Assembly (NCBI GenBank): GCA_017456145.1
Contig: JAFTJZ010000026.1
Span: 140,699-204,698 of the forward strand
Direction of reading: 5' to 3'
Length of the DNA: 64,000 nucleotides
DNA from: Clostridia bacterium
Lineage (GTDB): Bacteria; Bacillota; Clostridia; Oscillospirales; CAG-272
The notes beneath the pieces were generated by a model that saw only the letters and a list, made by a program, of their open reading frames with translations, did not search any database and had not been told where the DNA came from. This document shows, in pieces, positions 8,828 to 18,555 of the stretch. Every line of letters starts with the position of its first letter. Position 1 is the stretch's first letter. Made by a program: the position numbers and the translations under genes.

Positions 8828-10171
8828 ATGGCAGAAATTCATGTGCTCGGTGCAGGACTTGCCGGATGCGAGGCAGCATGGCAGGCGGCGCACCTTGGTG
8901 TGACGGTATATCTTTACGAGATGAAACCGCACAAATATTCCCCCGCGCACCATTCTCCGAAGATGGCAGAGCTGGTTTGCTCCAACTCATTGCGCTCGGA
9001 CAGCGTGACCAATGCGGTGGGACTTCTGAAAGAGGAAATGCGTCGCTGCGGCTCACTGATCATGGAGGCAGCCGCAGTGGCAAAGGTTCCCGCCGGCTCG
9101 GCGTTGGCGGTTGACCGCGAGGTGTTTTCCTCCTATATCACTGAAAAAATCACCAATCACCCCAATATTCATCTCGTGGATCGAGAGATGAGCAACATTG
9201 TCACCGGGGCAATCAATGTCATAGCCACAGGACCCTTGACCTCGGACGGCATGGCAGCATATATTCAGGACACGCTCGGCTGCAGCGGTTTGCATTTCTT
9301 TGACGCAGCTGCTCCTATCGTTGACGCAGCGGGGATCGATATGGATATTGCATACTTCGCCTCCCGTTATGATAAGGGAGATGCGGATTATATCAATTGC
9401 CCGATGACAAAAGAGCAGTACGATGCCTTTTATGAGGCGCTGATCTCGGCTCAGGAGGCACCTTTGAAGGATTTTGATCGTGAAAGTCAGAAGGATCTGA
9501 CGGTGTTTGAGGGATGTATGCCTGTGGAGGTTATGGCGCGTCGCGGTCATGATACTCTTCTTTACGGGCCGCTCAAGCCCGTGGGGCTGATCGATCCGCG
9601 TGTGGGAAAAGAGGCGTATGCCGTGGTGCAGCTGCGCAAGGAAAACAAAGAGGGAAGTATGTACAACCTGGTTGGATTCCAGACACATCTGACCTTCCCC
9701 GAGCAGCGGCGGGTATTTCGCATGATTCCCGGACTTGAAAGCGCGGAATTTTTACGCTACGGTGTCATGCATCGAAACACCTATCTCAATTCCCCCGGTC
9801 AGCTCACGCCCACCTATGCCATGCTCAGCTGCCCGGAAATCTTCTTTGCGGGACAGATGACGGGTGTGGAGGGCTATGTGGAGTCGGCGGGCTCGGGGCT
9901 TGTAGCGGGACGAAACGCCGCGTATATGGCACTGGGGCAAGCGGAGAGGATCTTTCCGAAGGAAACCATGCTCGGTGCAATGGCAGCATATGTCAGCGAG
10001 GGTGGTACGGGAAAATTCGTCCCCATGAATGCGAACTTTGGTATTATTCCCACGCTTGGCTATCGTGTCAAGGGGGGAAAGATGGCAAAATATGAAAAAT
10101 ATGCACAGCGCGCACTGGAGGCACTGGATGCTTTTTTTGCCGCTGATGCAGCCAGTGAGGATAGAACATGA
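8828..10171 (+). CDS. trmFO: Methylenetetrahydrofolate-tRNA-(uracil-54-C5)-methyltransferase TrmFO
   Basis: TrmFO is the folate- and FAD-dependent enzyme that makes ribothymidine at position 54 of tRNA. The 447-residue product begins with a dinucleotide-binding motif (HVLGAGLAGCEAAW). It carries the family signature MAELVCSNSLRSD near residues 47-59 and the C-terminal motif VEGYVESAGSG. It follows topA as in many Firmicutes and overlaps plsX by 4 nt (ATGA), implying translational coupling. Confidence 0.97.
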   Translation: MAEIHVLGAGLAGCEAAWQAAHLGVTVYLYEMKPHKYSPAHHSPKMAELVCSNSLRSDSVTNAVGLLKEEMRRCGSLIMEAAAVAKVPAGSALAVDREVFSSYITEKITNHPNIHLVDREMSNIVTGAINVIATGPLTSDGMAAYIQDTLGCSGLHFFDAAAPIVDAAGIDMDIAYFASRYDKGDADYINCPMTKEQYDAFYEALISAQEAPLKDFDRESQKDLTVFEGCMPVEVMARRGHDTLLYGPLKPVGLIDPRVGKEAYAVVQLRKENKEGSMYNLVGFQTHLTFPEQRRVFRMIPGLESAEFLRYGVMHRNTYLNSPGQLTPTYAMLSCPEIFFAGQMTGVEGYVESAGSGLVAGRNAAYMALGQAERIFPKETMLGAMAAYVSEGGTGKFVPMNANFGIIPTLGYRVKGGKMAKYEKYAQRALEALDAFFAADAASEDRT

Positions 10172-11217
10172 TGAAATTGATCATTGACGTGATGGGCGGC
10201 GACAAGGCCCCCGAGGAGACGGTGCGCGGTGCTCTTGCCGCGATTGCCGAATACGGTTCACGCGCTGAATATATTCTTGTCGGCGATGAGCCGCAGATCC
10301 GTAAAATCGCAGAGGAGGCCGCAGCGAGCCTTGACGGCATCCGTATCGTTCATACCGAGTCGGTTATTACCATGGAGGATAATCCCGTGTGCGTCGTGCG
10401 CACAAAAAAAGATTCCTCCATGTCCACGGCACTGCGTATGTTGGCTGAGGGTGAGGGAGATGCCGTTGTCAGCACGGGCAACACCGGGGCACTTTTTACC
10501 GGTGCGATGTTGATCGTCAAAAAGATCAAGCATCTGCAGCGCGCCGGCATTGCATCCATACTTCCGTTGAAAAATCACGTTCTTCTTCTGGATACAGGAG
10601 CGAACGTAGAGGTTACGGAGGAAAATCTTGAACAATTCGCTTACATGGGCGCGGTTTACATGAAAAAGCTGTACGGGATCAAAAAGCCCCGCGTGGGTCT
10701 TCTCAACAACGGAACGGAATCCCACAAGGGCACGCCGCTGCAGCAGGCAGCATATGCAAGACTTTCCGAAAACGATGCAATCAACTTTATCGGAAACGTA
10801 GAAGGAAATATGGTATCCAGAGGTGTCTGTGACGTTCTGGTCACCGACGGCTTTACGGGAAATGTCTTTCTCAAGAGCGTAGAGGGCACGGGTAAATATA
10901 TCCTCAGCCTTCTCAAGGAGGTATTTCTTTCCGGGGCTGCCGGGAAAATTGCTTATCTGATGGTCAAAGCACCTCTTTCCAAAATGAAAAAGCAGCTGGA
11001 TCCCAATGAGACCGGCGGCGCTCCCATTCTGGGCATCTCTAAGCCCGTGATCAAGGCGCATGGTTCCTCCAATGCCAAGGCCTTTAAGAACGCCATCGGA
11101 CAAGCTCTTTCTTATGCTGAGAGCGGTGCGATTGAGGAGATCACCGCTGCTATGGCAGAGTTTACCGAAAAAAAGAAAGAAGACAAGGCGACCGCGGATG
11201 TCGCACCGCAAGCCTGA
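10168..11217 (+). CDS. plsX: Phosphate acyltransferase PlsX
   Basis: PlsX converts acyl-ACP to acyl-phosphate, the donor used by PlsY in phospholipid synthesis; it is a peripheral membrane enzyme. The 349 residues start IIDVMGGDKAPEETV and contain the conserved LLNNGTE and DGFTGN segments. Its ATG overlaps the trmFO stop. plsX is often followed by fab genes and acpP before rnc; here rnc follows directly after 43 bp, so the acyl carrier protein must be encoded elsewhere. Confidence 0.96.
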   Translation: MMKLIIDVMGGDKAPEETVRGALAAIAEYGSRAEYILVGDEPQIRKIAEEAAASLDGIRIVHTESVITMEDNPVCVVRTKKDSSMSTALRMLAEGEGDAVVSTGNTGALFTGAMLIVKKIKHLQRAGIASILPLKNHVLLLDTGANVEVTEENLEQFAYMGAVYMKKLYGIKKPRVGLLNNGTESHKGTPLQQAAYARLSENDAINFIGNVEGNMVSRGVCDVLVTDGFTGNVFLKSVEGTGKYILSLLKEVFLSGAAGKIAYLMVKAPLSKMKKQLDPNETGGAPILGISKPVIKAHGSSNAKAFKNAIGQALSYAESGAIEEITAAMAEFTEKKKEDKATADVAPQA

Positions 11218-11260
11218 ACAAATCATATGCCGCACGGGCGGCAGAACGGAGAATTGATAC

Positions 11261-11977
11261 ATGGAAACATATCCGCGTCCGATGGGTGAGCTGGAATATA
11301 CCATCGGCTACGATTTTCGCAACCGTGCATATCTTGAGCGTGCACTGACACATTCGACTTATTCCAACGAGTCGGGGGCGCCCAATCACCATTTGATGTG
11401 CAACGAGCGATTGGAATTTTTGGGGGACTCGGTTCTCTCGATCATCACCAGTGAATTTTTATTTGAACATTTTAAGGACTGTCCCGAGGGTGATCTCACG
11501 CGCATGCGCGCGGACGTCGTCTGCGAGAGAGCTCTTGCAAAATATGCCGATAAGATCGGGCTTGGAAAATATCTGCTGCTGGGACGCGGCGAGGATCGCA
11601 ACGGGGGACGGCAAAACCGTTCTATCATTGCGGACGCCTTTGAGGCGCTTTTGGCGGCAATGTATCTGGATGCCGGAAAGGCGCAGGTAACCGAATTTTT
11701 GTTACCCTTTATCCAAGAGGAGATCGATGCACTCAAGCCGGGCGGCTTTTTCGGCGATTTCAAGACGAGGCTGCAACAATTTGTCCAGCAAAATGAGGGC
11801 GATTTTCTTGAATACAAGACAGTCGGCGAGAGCGGACCCGATCACAAAAAAGAATTTGAAGTCAATGCCATGCTCAACGGAAACATCATCGGTCGCGGCA
11901 AGGGAAGCTCCAAGCGCGCGGCAGAGCAAAGAGCTGCGCAGGATGCGCTGATTCTATTCGGCATTGAGAAAGAATGA
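11261..11977 (+). CDS. rnc: Ribonuclease III
   Basis: RNase III cleaves double-stranded RNA in rRNA precursors and mRNAs. The 238-residue protein has the catalytic signature NERLEFLGDSVL near residue 47, with the metal-binding acidic residues and a second acidic cluster (ADAFEALLAAMY). A C-terminal dsRNA-binding domain spans about residues 163-235. It overlaps the next gene by 4 nt (ATGA). Confidence 0.97.
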   Translation: METYPRPMGELEYTIGYDFRNRAYLERALTHSTYSNESGAPNHHLMCNERLEFLGDSVLSIITSEFLFEHFKDCPEGDLTRMRADVVCERALAKYADKIGLGKYLLLGRGEDRNGGRQNRSIIADAFEALLAAMYLDAGKAQVTEFLLPFIQEEIDALKPGGFFGDFKTRLQQFVQQNEGDFLEYKTVGESGPDHKKEFEVNAMLNGNIIGRGKGSSKRAAEQRAAQDALILFGIEKE

Positions 11978-13014
11978 CGAAATCACAAAAAAATTATCAT
12001 ATTCCCGTATTTATTCCGCATCTTGGCTGCCGTCATCGTTGCGTTTTTTGTGATCAAAGAGCAATTTCCGGGATGCGCGCATTCGATCTGAGCGAGGTAA
12101 AGACAACCATTGATATGGCGCTTGCCACCATTCAAAAAGAGCAGCGAGACAGGGTGGAAATTGCATTCTTTGGCGGCTCATTTACAGCGATCGATCCCGC
12201 ACTGATGCATACGTTGCTTGATTTGGCACAGAGGTATGTTGATGCGGGAGAGGTGGACGGGATTCGCTTTTCTACCCGTCCCGATGCGGTGAGCGAGGAT
12301 GTGCTCGATGCCATAAAACCATACCGCATCAATGCCATTGAGCTCGGGCTGCAGAGTCTTGACGATCGGGTGCTGCTCGCCGCCAAGCGAGGACACACCG
12401 CCCATCAAGCCAAGGACGCGTGCAGGCGCATCGTCTCGCGAGGGTATACCTTGACAGGGCAGATGATGCTCGGTTTGCCAAAGAGTACGGCCGAGTCGGA
12501 GGATATGACCGCCCGCAGTATTTGCGAGCTGGGAGCGACGGAATGTCGCATCTACCCGACGGTCGTTCTTCGCGGCACGCCTCTCGGAGAAATGGCCCTG
12601 CGCGGTGAATATACTCCGTTGTCTGTTGAGGATGCTGTAGAGCGAGCGGCGACGGTGTTGGATATTTTCGAGCGACGGCAGGTGCGCTGCCTGCGCATCG
12701 GGCTTTGCGAGAATGACGGACTTCATGGCGACCGAGTGATCGGCGGTGCTCACCACCCCGCACTTGGAGAACTGGTCCACGCAGCGGTGTTTTACCGTCG
12801 CATGGATGCGTTGCTTGGCAAAAACGCATCGGAAATCCGCGAAAACGCGGTTACTTTGCACGTCGCGCGCGGAAAGCGGTCGCAGGCACTTGGCCAGCGC
12901 CGTGGGAATGCGATCGCGCTTTGCGAAAAATACGATGTGCTGCGCATGGATATTGCGGAGGATGACGCACTGACAGGGCATGAGGTGTGTTTGGGATCGG
13001 TCAAGCATATTTGA
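11974..13014 (+). CDS. Radical SAM protein of the Elp3-like superfamily
   Basis: A 346-residue radical SAM enzyme with the Cys19-x3-Cys23-x2-Cys26 cluster motif (CRHRCVFC) and the GGSFTA SAM-binding segment. The C-terminal region, including HHPALGELV, resembles Elp3-like clostridial radical SAM proteins. It lacks an acetyltransferase domain, so tRNA modification by the full Elp3 mechanism is not supported. It is translationally coupled to rnc and followed by smc. The substrate is unknown. Confidence 0.85.
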   Translation: MTKSQKNYHIPVFIPHLGCRHRCVFCDQRAISGMRAFDLSEVKTTIDMALATIQKEQRDRVEIAFFGGSFTAIDPALMHTLLDLAQRYVDAGEVDGIRFSTRPDAVSEDVLDAIKPYRINAIELGLQSLDDRVLLAAKRGHTAHQAKDACRRIVSRGYTLTGQMMLGLPKSTAESEDMTARSICELGATECRIYPTVVLRGTPLGEMALRGEYTPLSVEDAVERAATVLDIFERRQVRCLRIGLCENDGLHGDRVIGGAHHPALGELVHAAVFYRRMDALLGKNASEIRENAVTLHVARGKRSQALGQRRGNAIALCEKYDVLRMDIAEDDALTGHEVCLGSVKHI

Positions 13015-13052
13015 ACGAATCCACGTAAGACTATACAAGGAGGTTGCATTCA

Positions 13053-16000
13053 TTGTATCTCAAATCATTGGAAATGCAGGGCTTTAAGTCCTTTCCCGAT
13101 AAAACCAAGCTGGTCTTTGATACGGAAGACGAGAAAAACCGCGCGCGCGTCGACGTCGGATCGACGGGGGTAACGGTGATCGTCGGACCAAACGGAAGCG
13201 GAAAATCCAATATTTCCGACGCAATGCGTTGGGTTTTGGGCGAGATTTCTTCCAAGAGTCTTCGCGGCTCGAAGATGGAGGACGTTATCTTTGGCGGTGC
13301 TGACAGTCGCAAGCCGATGAGCTATGCCGAGGTTTCGGTTACTTTCGATAACAGAGACGAAAATAACAAGTTGGATTGTCCTTACGATGAGGTGACGGTG
13401 ACCCGTCGTTATTATCGTGCGGGAGAAAGTGAATATTTTATCAATCGGCGCGCCGTGCGTCTGAAGGATATCTATGAGCTGTTTATGAACACGGGTATCG
13501 GGCGTGACGGCTACTCCATCATCGGACAGGGTAAAATTGCCGAGATGGTATCGAGAAAGAGCGAGGAGCGCCGATCGATTTTTGAGGATGCCTCGGGAAT
13601 TGCGAAATATCGTCATAAGAAGACGGATGCCGAGCGAAAGCTGGCGCATACCGAGGAAAATATGGTAAGACTTCGTGATATTTTCGGAGAGATCGAGTCA
13701 CGTGTCGGACCGTTGGAAAAAGAGGCGGCGAAGGCAAAAAGAGCCATTGAGCTTTTGGACAGCAAAAAGCGCGCGGATGTCAGTCTTTGGTTGTACGATA
13801 CGGAAAAGCTGCGACACGAGCTGGATCGCGCCGAGGAGGAGCTCGGTCGCTCCGCATTTGAACTCAAAACAGCGCAAGAATCCGTGGCATCCATGGAGGA
13901 GCAGAATAACCGTCTGTTTGAGCAATCGCAGAGCAACAAAATGCAGAGCGAGGAGCTGTTGACCGAAATTCGGGCGCAGACCGATGCCAATCACGCACTT
14001 GACAGCGAATATCGTGTCAAACAGACAACCGTTGAGCACACAAAAGAGCTGCTTGCCGCTACCCGCGGCACGGCGCAGAGTGCGCAGCAGTCGATGACAC
14101 GAGAGATGGAAGAGGTCAAGCGCCATCGTGAAAAAATAGCGACGCTGTGTGATGAGGATGCTCTGCTTTTGGATGAGCAGAGCGCGTTGGAGCAAGAGCA
14201 ATCGGCAAATGAAAGTACGATTCGCCATTTGGAAGAGAATATTGCCACGGCAGGGAGCGATCTTCGTACACGCGAGGCGCAGGCGACCGATCTGCGGGTG
14301 CGCTTATCCGTCATTGAGAGTGCACAGCAGAGTGATGACGGCAAAAATGACAGCATGAGAGAAGAGCTCAATCGCTACGAAAGCATCGGCGAGGAGATTC
14401 GCAAGCAGATCGACCGGACGGCAAAGACCATCGCCGAGTACGATGCAACGCTGGAATCTCTGCAAGAGCAGACTCGCGTGATTCAGGAAAAGCGAGCCGA
14501 TCGCCAGACAGGGCGAGATCAAGCCGTATCAAGTCGCAACGCATCAGCTCTGCGGCGCGATACCGTAGAGCAGCGCATCCATACCTACCGTGTGATGGAG
14601 GAGCAATTTGAAGGATATTCCGGCAGCGTCCGATTCGTCATGAAACGGTATGGCGAAGGAAGAATTAAGGACAAAAGCGGAAATCCCTGCGGTACGATCT
14701 ACGGGCCGCTCTCCAAGCTGATCTCTGTGCAGGAAAAATTCATTATCGCCATTGAGACCGCTCTGGGAGCGAATTTACAAAATATAGTCGTGGAAAACGA
14801 GGCAACTGCCAATGCCGCCATTTATGCTCTTAAGCATGGCGAGGCAGGAAGAGCGACGTTTCTTCCTTTGACCTCCATGCGCGCAGGCGGCGCGCTTCAG
14901 GAGCTGTCGCGCGCCAAGGGGGCTCGCGGTTTTATCGGAGTAGCCAATGAGTTGGTCGATGCAGATCAAAAATTCGGCGGCGTGCTTTCCAGTCTTTTGG
15001 GTAAAACACTGGTCTTTGATCATTTGGAAAACGCAACGGCTTATACCAAGGGCGCAGGATATCATTCCCGCATTGTTACGCTCGACGGTCAGCAGATCAA
15101 CGCCAACGGTTCCTTTACCGGTGGTAGTGTACGCCAAAGCGGCGGTATCCTTTCCCGCGCGGGGGAGATCAAAAAATTGCAGCGCGAGCTGGACGAAATC
15201 AATCGTACGCTTGGTGTGCTGGATGAGCGACTCAAGGAATTTGATGGGGAGCTTTCCGATATTAACGATCAGCTCTCAACGCTTGATGAGCAGATGAATC
15301 TGATCGCCGTTTTGCGAAACAGCGAGTCAAGCGCGATGGAGCAGCTCAACGCCAAGCTGGATGCCAACGATACACTGACCCAAAAGCTGCGCGGCGAATA
15401 TGAGCAGATCACGGTCATGCATGCGCGTTATGAGGAGGAGCTGGAGGCTCTGCGTGCCGAGGATCGTGCACTGCAGACACAGATCAGCGAAATTGCCGCA
15501 GCGAGAGAGGAGCTGCACGATCGTCAAGTAACCTTGGAGGATCGGCAGGAGGAGATTGCCACAAAGCTGACCGAATATCTGGTGCGGCACAGTGCGCTGC
15601 AAAAGGATATTGAGACTGCGAATATGTTCGTAGTAACCTGCGAGGAGCGCATTTCTGCCTTCTCGGAGCAGCTGCAAGCCCTGCAAAGCCGCAGTGAGGA
15701 ATACGAAAAGCAAATTGAGACGCTGACGGCAGAGTTAGAGCAAAATCGCGATAATTATGCGGTCGGTGTGACGCGCCTTGATGGGCTGACCGCGCGCAGA
15801 AAGCTGGTTGAGACTGATGGCTTTGCCTTCGAGAAAAAGCTTAATGAGCTGGGGCGCAGGATGCGCGAGAAAATGGACGAGAAGGAGCAGATCTCCCGCG
15901 CCCATGTAAAGAACGAAAATCGTCTCTCCCAGCTGCGAGCCGATCAGGATAAGCTCTCCGGCAAGCTTTGGGAGGAATATGAGCTGACCCGCGCGGATGC

Positions 16001-16727
16001 ACTGGCGCTGGGTTATCCTCCGGTCACGGCGGAAAATCGCATGAGCATCCTCGGACTCCAGACCGAATGCCGCAATAAGCTGCGCGGCATCGGAAACGTG
16101 GATCTGGATGCGGTGGAAAAATACACCGAGCTCAAAGAGCGTTATGACACCATGAAGGTACAGATCGACGATCTGGAGAAGAGCCGCAAGGAGCTCAACG
16201 ATATTATCGTTACGCTGGAAGCGGATATGAAAACCTCGTTTGTGGAATCCTTCAATCAAATCAATGAAAACTTCGGGCGTGTCTTTGCCGAGCTGTTCGG
16301 CGGCGGCAGCGCCGAGTTGTCCCTGACCGATCCCGAGAACGTGCTGGAAAGCGGCATTGAGATCAAGGCGGCGCCTCCCGGTAAGATCATCAAGAGCTTG
16401 ATGCAGCTCTCCGGCGGTGAACAATCGTTCATCGGTGTTGCGTTGTTCTTTGCGATTCTGCAGGTCAATCCCACGCCGTTCTGTATTCTCGATGAGATCG
16501 AGGCCGCACTGGACGAGGTCAACGTCGAGCGACTTGCACAGTACATCAAGCGCTACGCGGATGGAACGCAGTTTATTATGATCACACACCGTCGCGGTAC
16601 CATGGCCGCGGCAACACGCCTGTACGGCGTAACCATGCCCGAGCATGGCATTTCCAAGGTGCTCGCTCTGGATGTGGAAAGTATTACCAAGGAAAAAGGA
16701 GATGACTGGAATGGCATTTTTGGATAA
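13053..16727 (+). CDS. smc: Chromosome partition protein SMC, TTG start
   Basis: The SMC ATPase dimer organises and helps segregate the nucleoid together with ScpA and ScpB. The 1224 residues show an N-terminal Walker A (GPNGSGKSN near 45), long coiled coils either side of a hinge (about 519-692), and a C-terminal ABC signature (LSGGEQ near 1118) with Walker B (FCILDEIEAALDE). The signature continues SFIGVALFFAI rather than the usual KALTALALLFAI. Start TTG 13053 gives the canonical MYLKSLEMQGFKSF with AAGGAGG (13037-13043) 9 nt upstream. TTG 13044 directly abuts that site and is rejected. The 3' end overlaps ftsY by 17 nt. Confidence 0.97.
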   Translation: MYLKSLEMQGFKSFPDKTKLVFDTEDEKNRARVDVGSTGVTVIVGPNGSGKSNISDAMRWVLGEISSKSLRGSKMEDVIFGGADSRKPMSYAEVSVTFDNRDENNKLDCPYDEVTVTRRYYRAGESEYFINRRAVRLKDIYELFMNTGIGRDGYSIIGQGKIAEMVSRKSEERRSIFEDASGIAKYRHKKTDAERKLAHTEENMVRLRDIFGEIESRVGPLEKEAAKAKRAIELLDSKKRADVSLWLYDTEKLRHELDRAEEELGRSAFELKTAQESVASMEEQNNRLFEQSQSNKMQSEELLTEIRAQTDANHALDSEYRVKQTTVEHTKELLAATRGTAQSAQQSMTREMEEVKRHREKIATLCDEDALLLDEQSALEQEQSANESTIRHLEENIATAGSDLRTREAQATDLRVRLSVIESAQQSDDGKNDSMREELNRYESIGEEIRKQIDRTAKTIAEYDATLESLQEQTRVIQEKRADRQTGRDQAVSSRNASALRRDTVEQRIHTYRVMEEQFEGYSGSVRFVMKRYGEGRIKDKSGNPCGTIYGPLSKLISVQEKFIIAIETALGANLQNIVVENEATANAAIYALKHGEAGRATFLPLTSMRAGGALQELSRAKGARGFIGVANELVDADQKFGGVLSSLLGKTLVFDHLENATAYTKGAGYHSRIVTLDGQQINANGSFTGGSVRQSGGILSRAGEIKKLQRELDEINRTLGVLDERLKEFDGELSDINDQLSTLDEQMNLIAVLRNSESSAMEQLNAKLDANDTLTQKLRGEYEQITVMHARYEEELEALRAEDRALQTQISEIAAAREELHDRQVTLEDRQEEIATKLTEYLVRHSALQKDIETANMFVVTCEERISAFSEQLQALQSRSEEYEKQIETLTAELEQNRDNYAVGVTRLDGLTARRKLVETDGFAFEKKLNELGRRMREKMDEKEQISRAHVKNENRLSQLRADQDKLSGKLWEEYELTRADALALGYPPVTAENRMSILGLQTECRNKLRGIGNVDLDAVEKYTELKERYDTMKVQIDDLEKSRKELNDIIVTLEADMKTSFVESFNQINENFGRVFAELFGGGSAELSLTDPENVLESGIEIKAAPPGKIIKSLMQLSGGEQSFIGVALFFAILQVNPTPFCILDEIEAALDEVNVERLAQYIKRYADGTQFIMITHRRGTMAAATRLYGVTMPEHGISKVLALDVESITKEKGDDWNGIFG

Positions 16728-17619
16728 GCTGAAGGCAGGCTTGCTCAAAACAAAAAAAGCGCTCTTTGGCGGACTTGAAAATCTGCTCAAGGGATTCGGT
16801 AAGGTGGATGAGGATCTGCTTGATGAGCTGGAGGAGATATTGATCTGCGCTGACGTCGGTGTCGGTGCGACCGAGGAGATCCTTGACGAGCTGCGGGCGC
16901 GCATCAAGGACGGCAGACTCAAGGAAAAGGAGCAGATCGTTACAGCGTTGCGTGAGATTCTCTCCGAGATGATCGGACAAAGTGCGCCGCTGTGCCTTGA
17001 AAATACTCCTGCAGTCATTCTCGTCATCGGTGTCAACGGTGCGGGAAAGACGACATCTATCGGAAAGATCGCAAACAGCCTAAAGCGGCAGGGAAAAAAG
17101 GTAGTCGTAGCGGCAGCCGATACCTTCCGTGCGGCGGCAATTGATCAGCTGCAGGTCTGGTGTGATCGCGCAGGTGTCGATATGGTCAAGCAAAGTGAGG
17201 GCTCCGACCCCGCTGCTGTCGTATATGACGCCATCAATTATGCGAAGAATAAGAAGGCCGATGTGTTGCTGGTCGATACGGCAGGGCGCTTGCACAACAA
17301 GGTAAATCTGATGAACGAGCTTGCCAAGATCAACCGCGTCATTGACCGAGAGCTGCCCGGTGTCAGTCGCGAGAATTTCTTGGTGCTGGATGCCACGACC
17401 GGTCAGAACGCTGTTATGCAAGCAAAGGAATTTCGCAATGCTGCGGCGCTTACAGGTCTGATCCTGACCAAGCTGGACGGTACGGCAAAGGGTGGTATGA
17501 TCATTTCGATCCGCCGCGAGCTGAACATCCCCGTCAAGTTTATCGGTGTCGGAGAAAAGATCGACGACATGGAGGTCTTTGACGCCGAGGAATTTGTCAG
17601 TGCGCTGTTTGAAAACTGA
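16711..17619 (+). CDS. ftsY: Signal recognition particle receptor FtsY
   Basis: FtsY is the SRP receptor GTPase that docks ribosomes at the membrane. The 302-residue form lacks the long acidic A domain seen in Escherichia coli. It starts MAFLDKLKAGLLKTKKAL, a membrane-targeting helix. The NG domain has G1 GVNGAGKTTS near residue 108, DTAGRL near 188 and TKLDGTAKGG. ATG 16711 is preferred: AAGGAG (16696-16701) has 9-nt spacing. The gene begins inside the smc end, consistent with coupling. Confidence 0.97.
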   Translation: MAFLDKLKAGLLKTKKALFGGLENLLKGFGKVDEDLLDELEEILICADVGVGATEEILDELRARIKDGRLKEKEQIVTALREILSEMIGQSAPLCLENTPAVILVIGVNGAGKTTSIGKIANSLKRQGKKVVVAAADTFRAAAIDQLQVWCDRAGVDMVKQSEGSDPAAVVYDAINYAKNKKADVLLVDTAGRLHNKVNLMNELAKINRVIDRELPGVSRENFLVLDATTGQNAVMQAKEFRNAAALTGLILTKLDGTAKGGMIISIRRELNIPVKFIGVGEKIDDMEVFDAEEFVSALFEN

Positions 17620-17632
17620 CGAGGTGCGACCA

Positions 17633-18232
17633 ATGAAACTGGTTTTGGCCTCAAAAAATCAAAAAAAGATTGCCGAGCTGCAAGCAATTCTTGGCGAGCT
17701 TTTACCCGACGTGCAGGTACTCTCACTTGCCGATGTCGGAATCACCGAGGACATCGTCGAGGATGGCGAGACCTTCCGCGAAAATGCATTGATCAAAGCA
17801 AAAGCAGCTGCAGCAGCAGGATATATCGGGGTGGGAGATGATTCCGGACTTTGCGTCAATGCGCTTGGAGGTGCCCCCGGCATCTATTCGGCGCGTTATG
17901 CGGGAGAGCATGGCGACGATGCTGCGAATACGGCGCGCTTGCTTGACAATATGAAGGGCAAGGTGGATCGTCGCGCGGCATTTCACTGTGTGATCGCTTG
18001 TGTCTTTCCCGGGAGCGATGAACCGATTGTAACGGAGGGCTCGGTCCGGGGACTGATTACGCAGGCCCCCTGCGGCAACGGTGGCTTTGGCTACGATCCT
18101 GTCTTTTATTACCCGCCGTTCAACTGTACACTGGCAGAGGTGGACGCGAAGAGAAAAAATGAAATATCCCATCGGGGCATGGCACTTCGCGCCTTTGCCG
18201 AGGCGCTGGCTGCACGGCTGAAAAACGAATAA
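17633..18232 (+). CDS. rdgB: XTP/dITP diphosphatase (RdgB/HAM1 family)
   Basis: This house-cleaning pyrophosphatase hydrolyses dITP, ITP and XTP to keep deaminated purines out of nucleic acids. The 199 residues carry the N-terminal LASKNQKKIAEL nucleotide-binding segment, the DDSGL active-site motif, the GAPGIYSARYAG segment and the terminal SHRGMALRAF. ATG 17633 has a weak ribosome-binding site (GAGGTG). Part of the ftsY-rdgB-yhbY-nadD-yqeK run. Confidence 0.95.
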   Translation: MKLVLASKNQKKIAELQAILGELLPDVQVLSLADVGITEDIVEDGETFRENALIKAKAAAAAGYIGVGDDSGLCVNALGGAPGIYSARYAGEHGDDAANTARLLDNMKGKVDRRAAFHCVIACVFPGSDEPIVTEGSVRGLITQAPCGNGGFGYDPVFYYPPFNCTLAEVDAKRKNEISHRGMALRAFAEALAARLKNE

Positions 18233-18250
18233 CAGTAAGAGGAATACAAA

Positions 18251-18550
18251 ATGGAATTAACAACCAAGCAAAGAGCATATCTTCGTTCTCTGGCAACCAA
18301 TCTTGACACCATTATGCAAATCGGCAAGGGCGGTGTCGCCGATGCACTGATCAAAACGGTCAGTGATGCGCTCAAGGCGCGCGAGCTGATCAAAATGCGT
18401 GTTCTGGAAACCGCGGGCTATACCCCGCGTGAGGTTGCACAGGAGCTGGCACAGGCGTGTGAGGCTGAAGTCGTGACCGTGATCGGCAGCAAGATCGTGC
18501 TGTATCGCCCTAACGACGAAAAGCCGAAAATTGAGCTGCCTTCGGCGTAA
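18251..18550 (+). CDS. yhbY: CRM-domain RNA-binding protein YhbY
   Basis: A 99-residue single CRM domain protein (LTTKQRAYLRSLA, IGKGGV, GSKIVLYR) associated with ribosome assembly. The gene directly precedes nadD by 5 bp, the order found in many Firmicutes next to nadD-yqeK-rsfS. Confidence 0.94.
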   Translation: MELTTKQRAYLRSLATNLDTIMQIGKGGVADALIKTVSDALKARELIKMRVLETAGYTPREVAQELAQACEAEVVTVIGSKIVLYRPNDEKPKIELPSA

Positions 18551-18555
18551 GTCTC

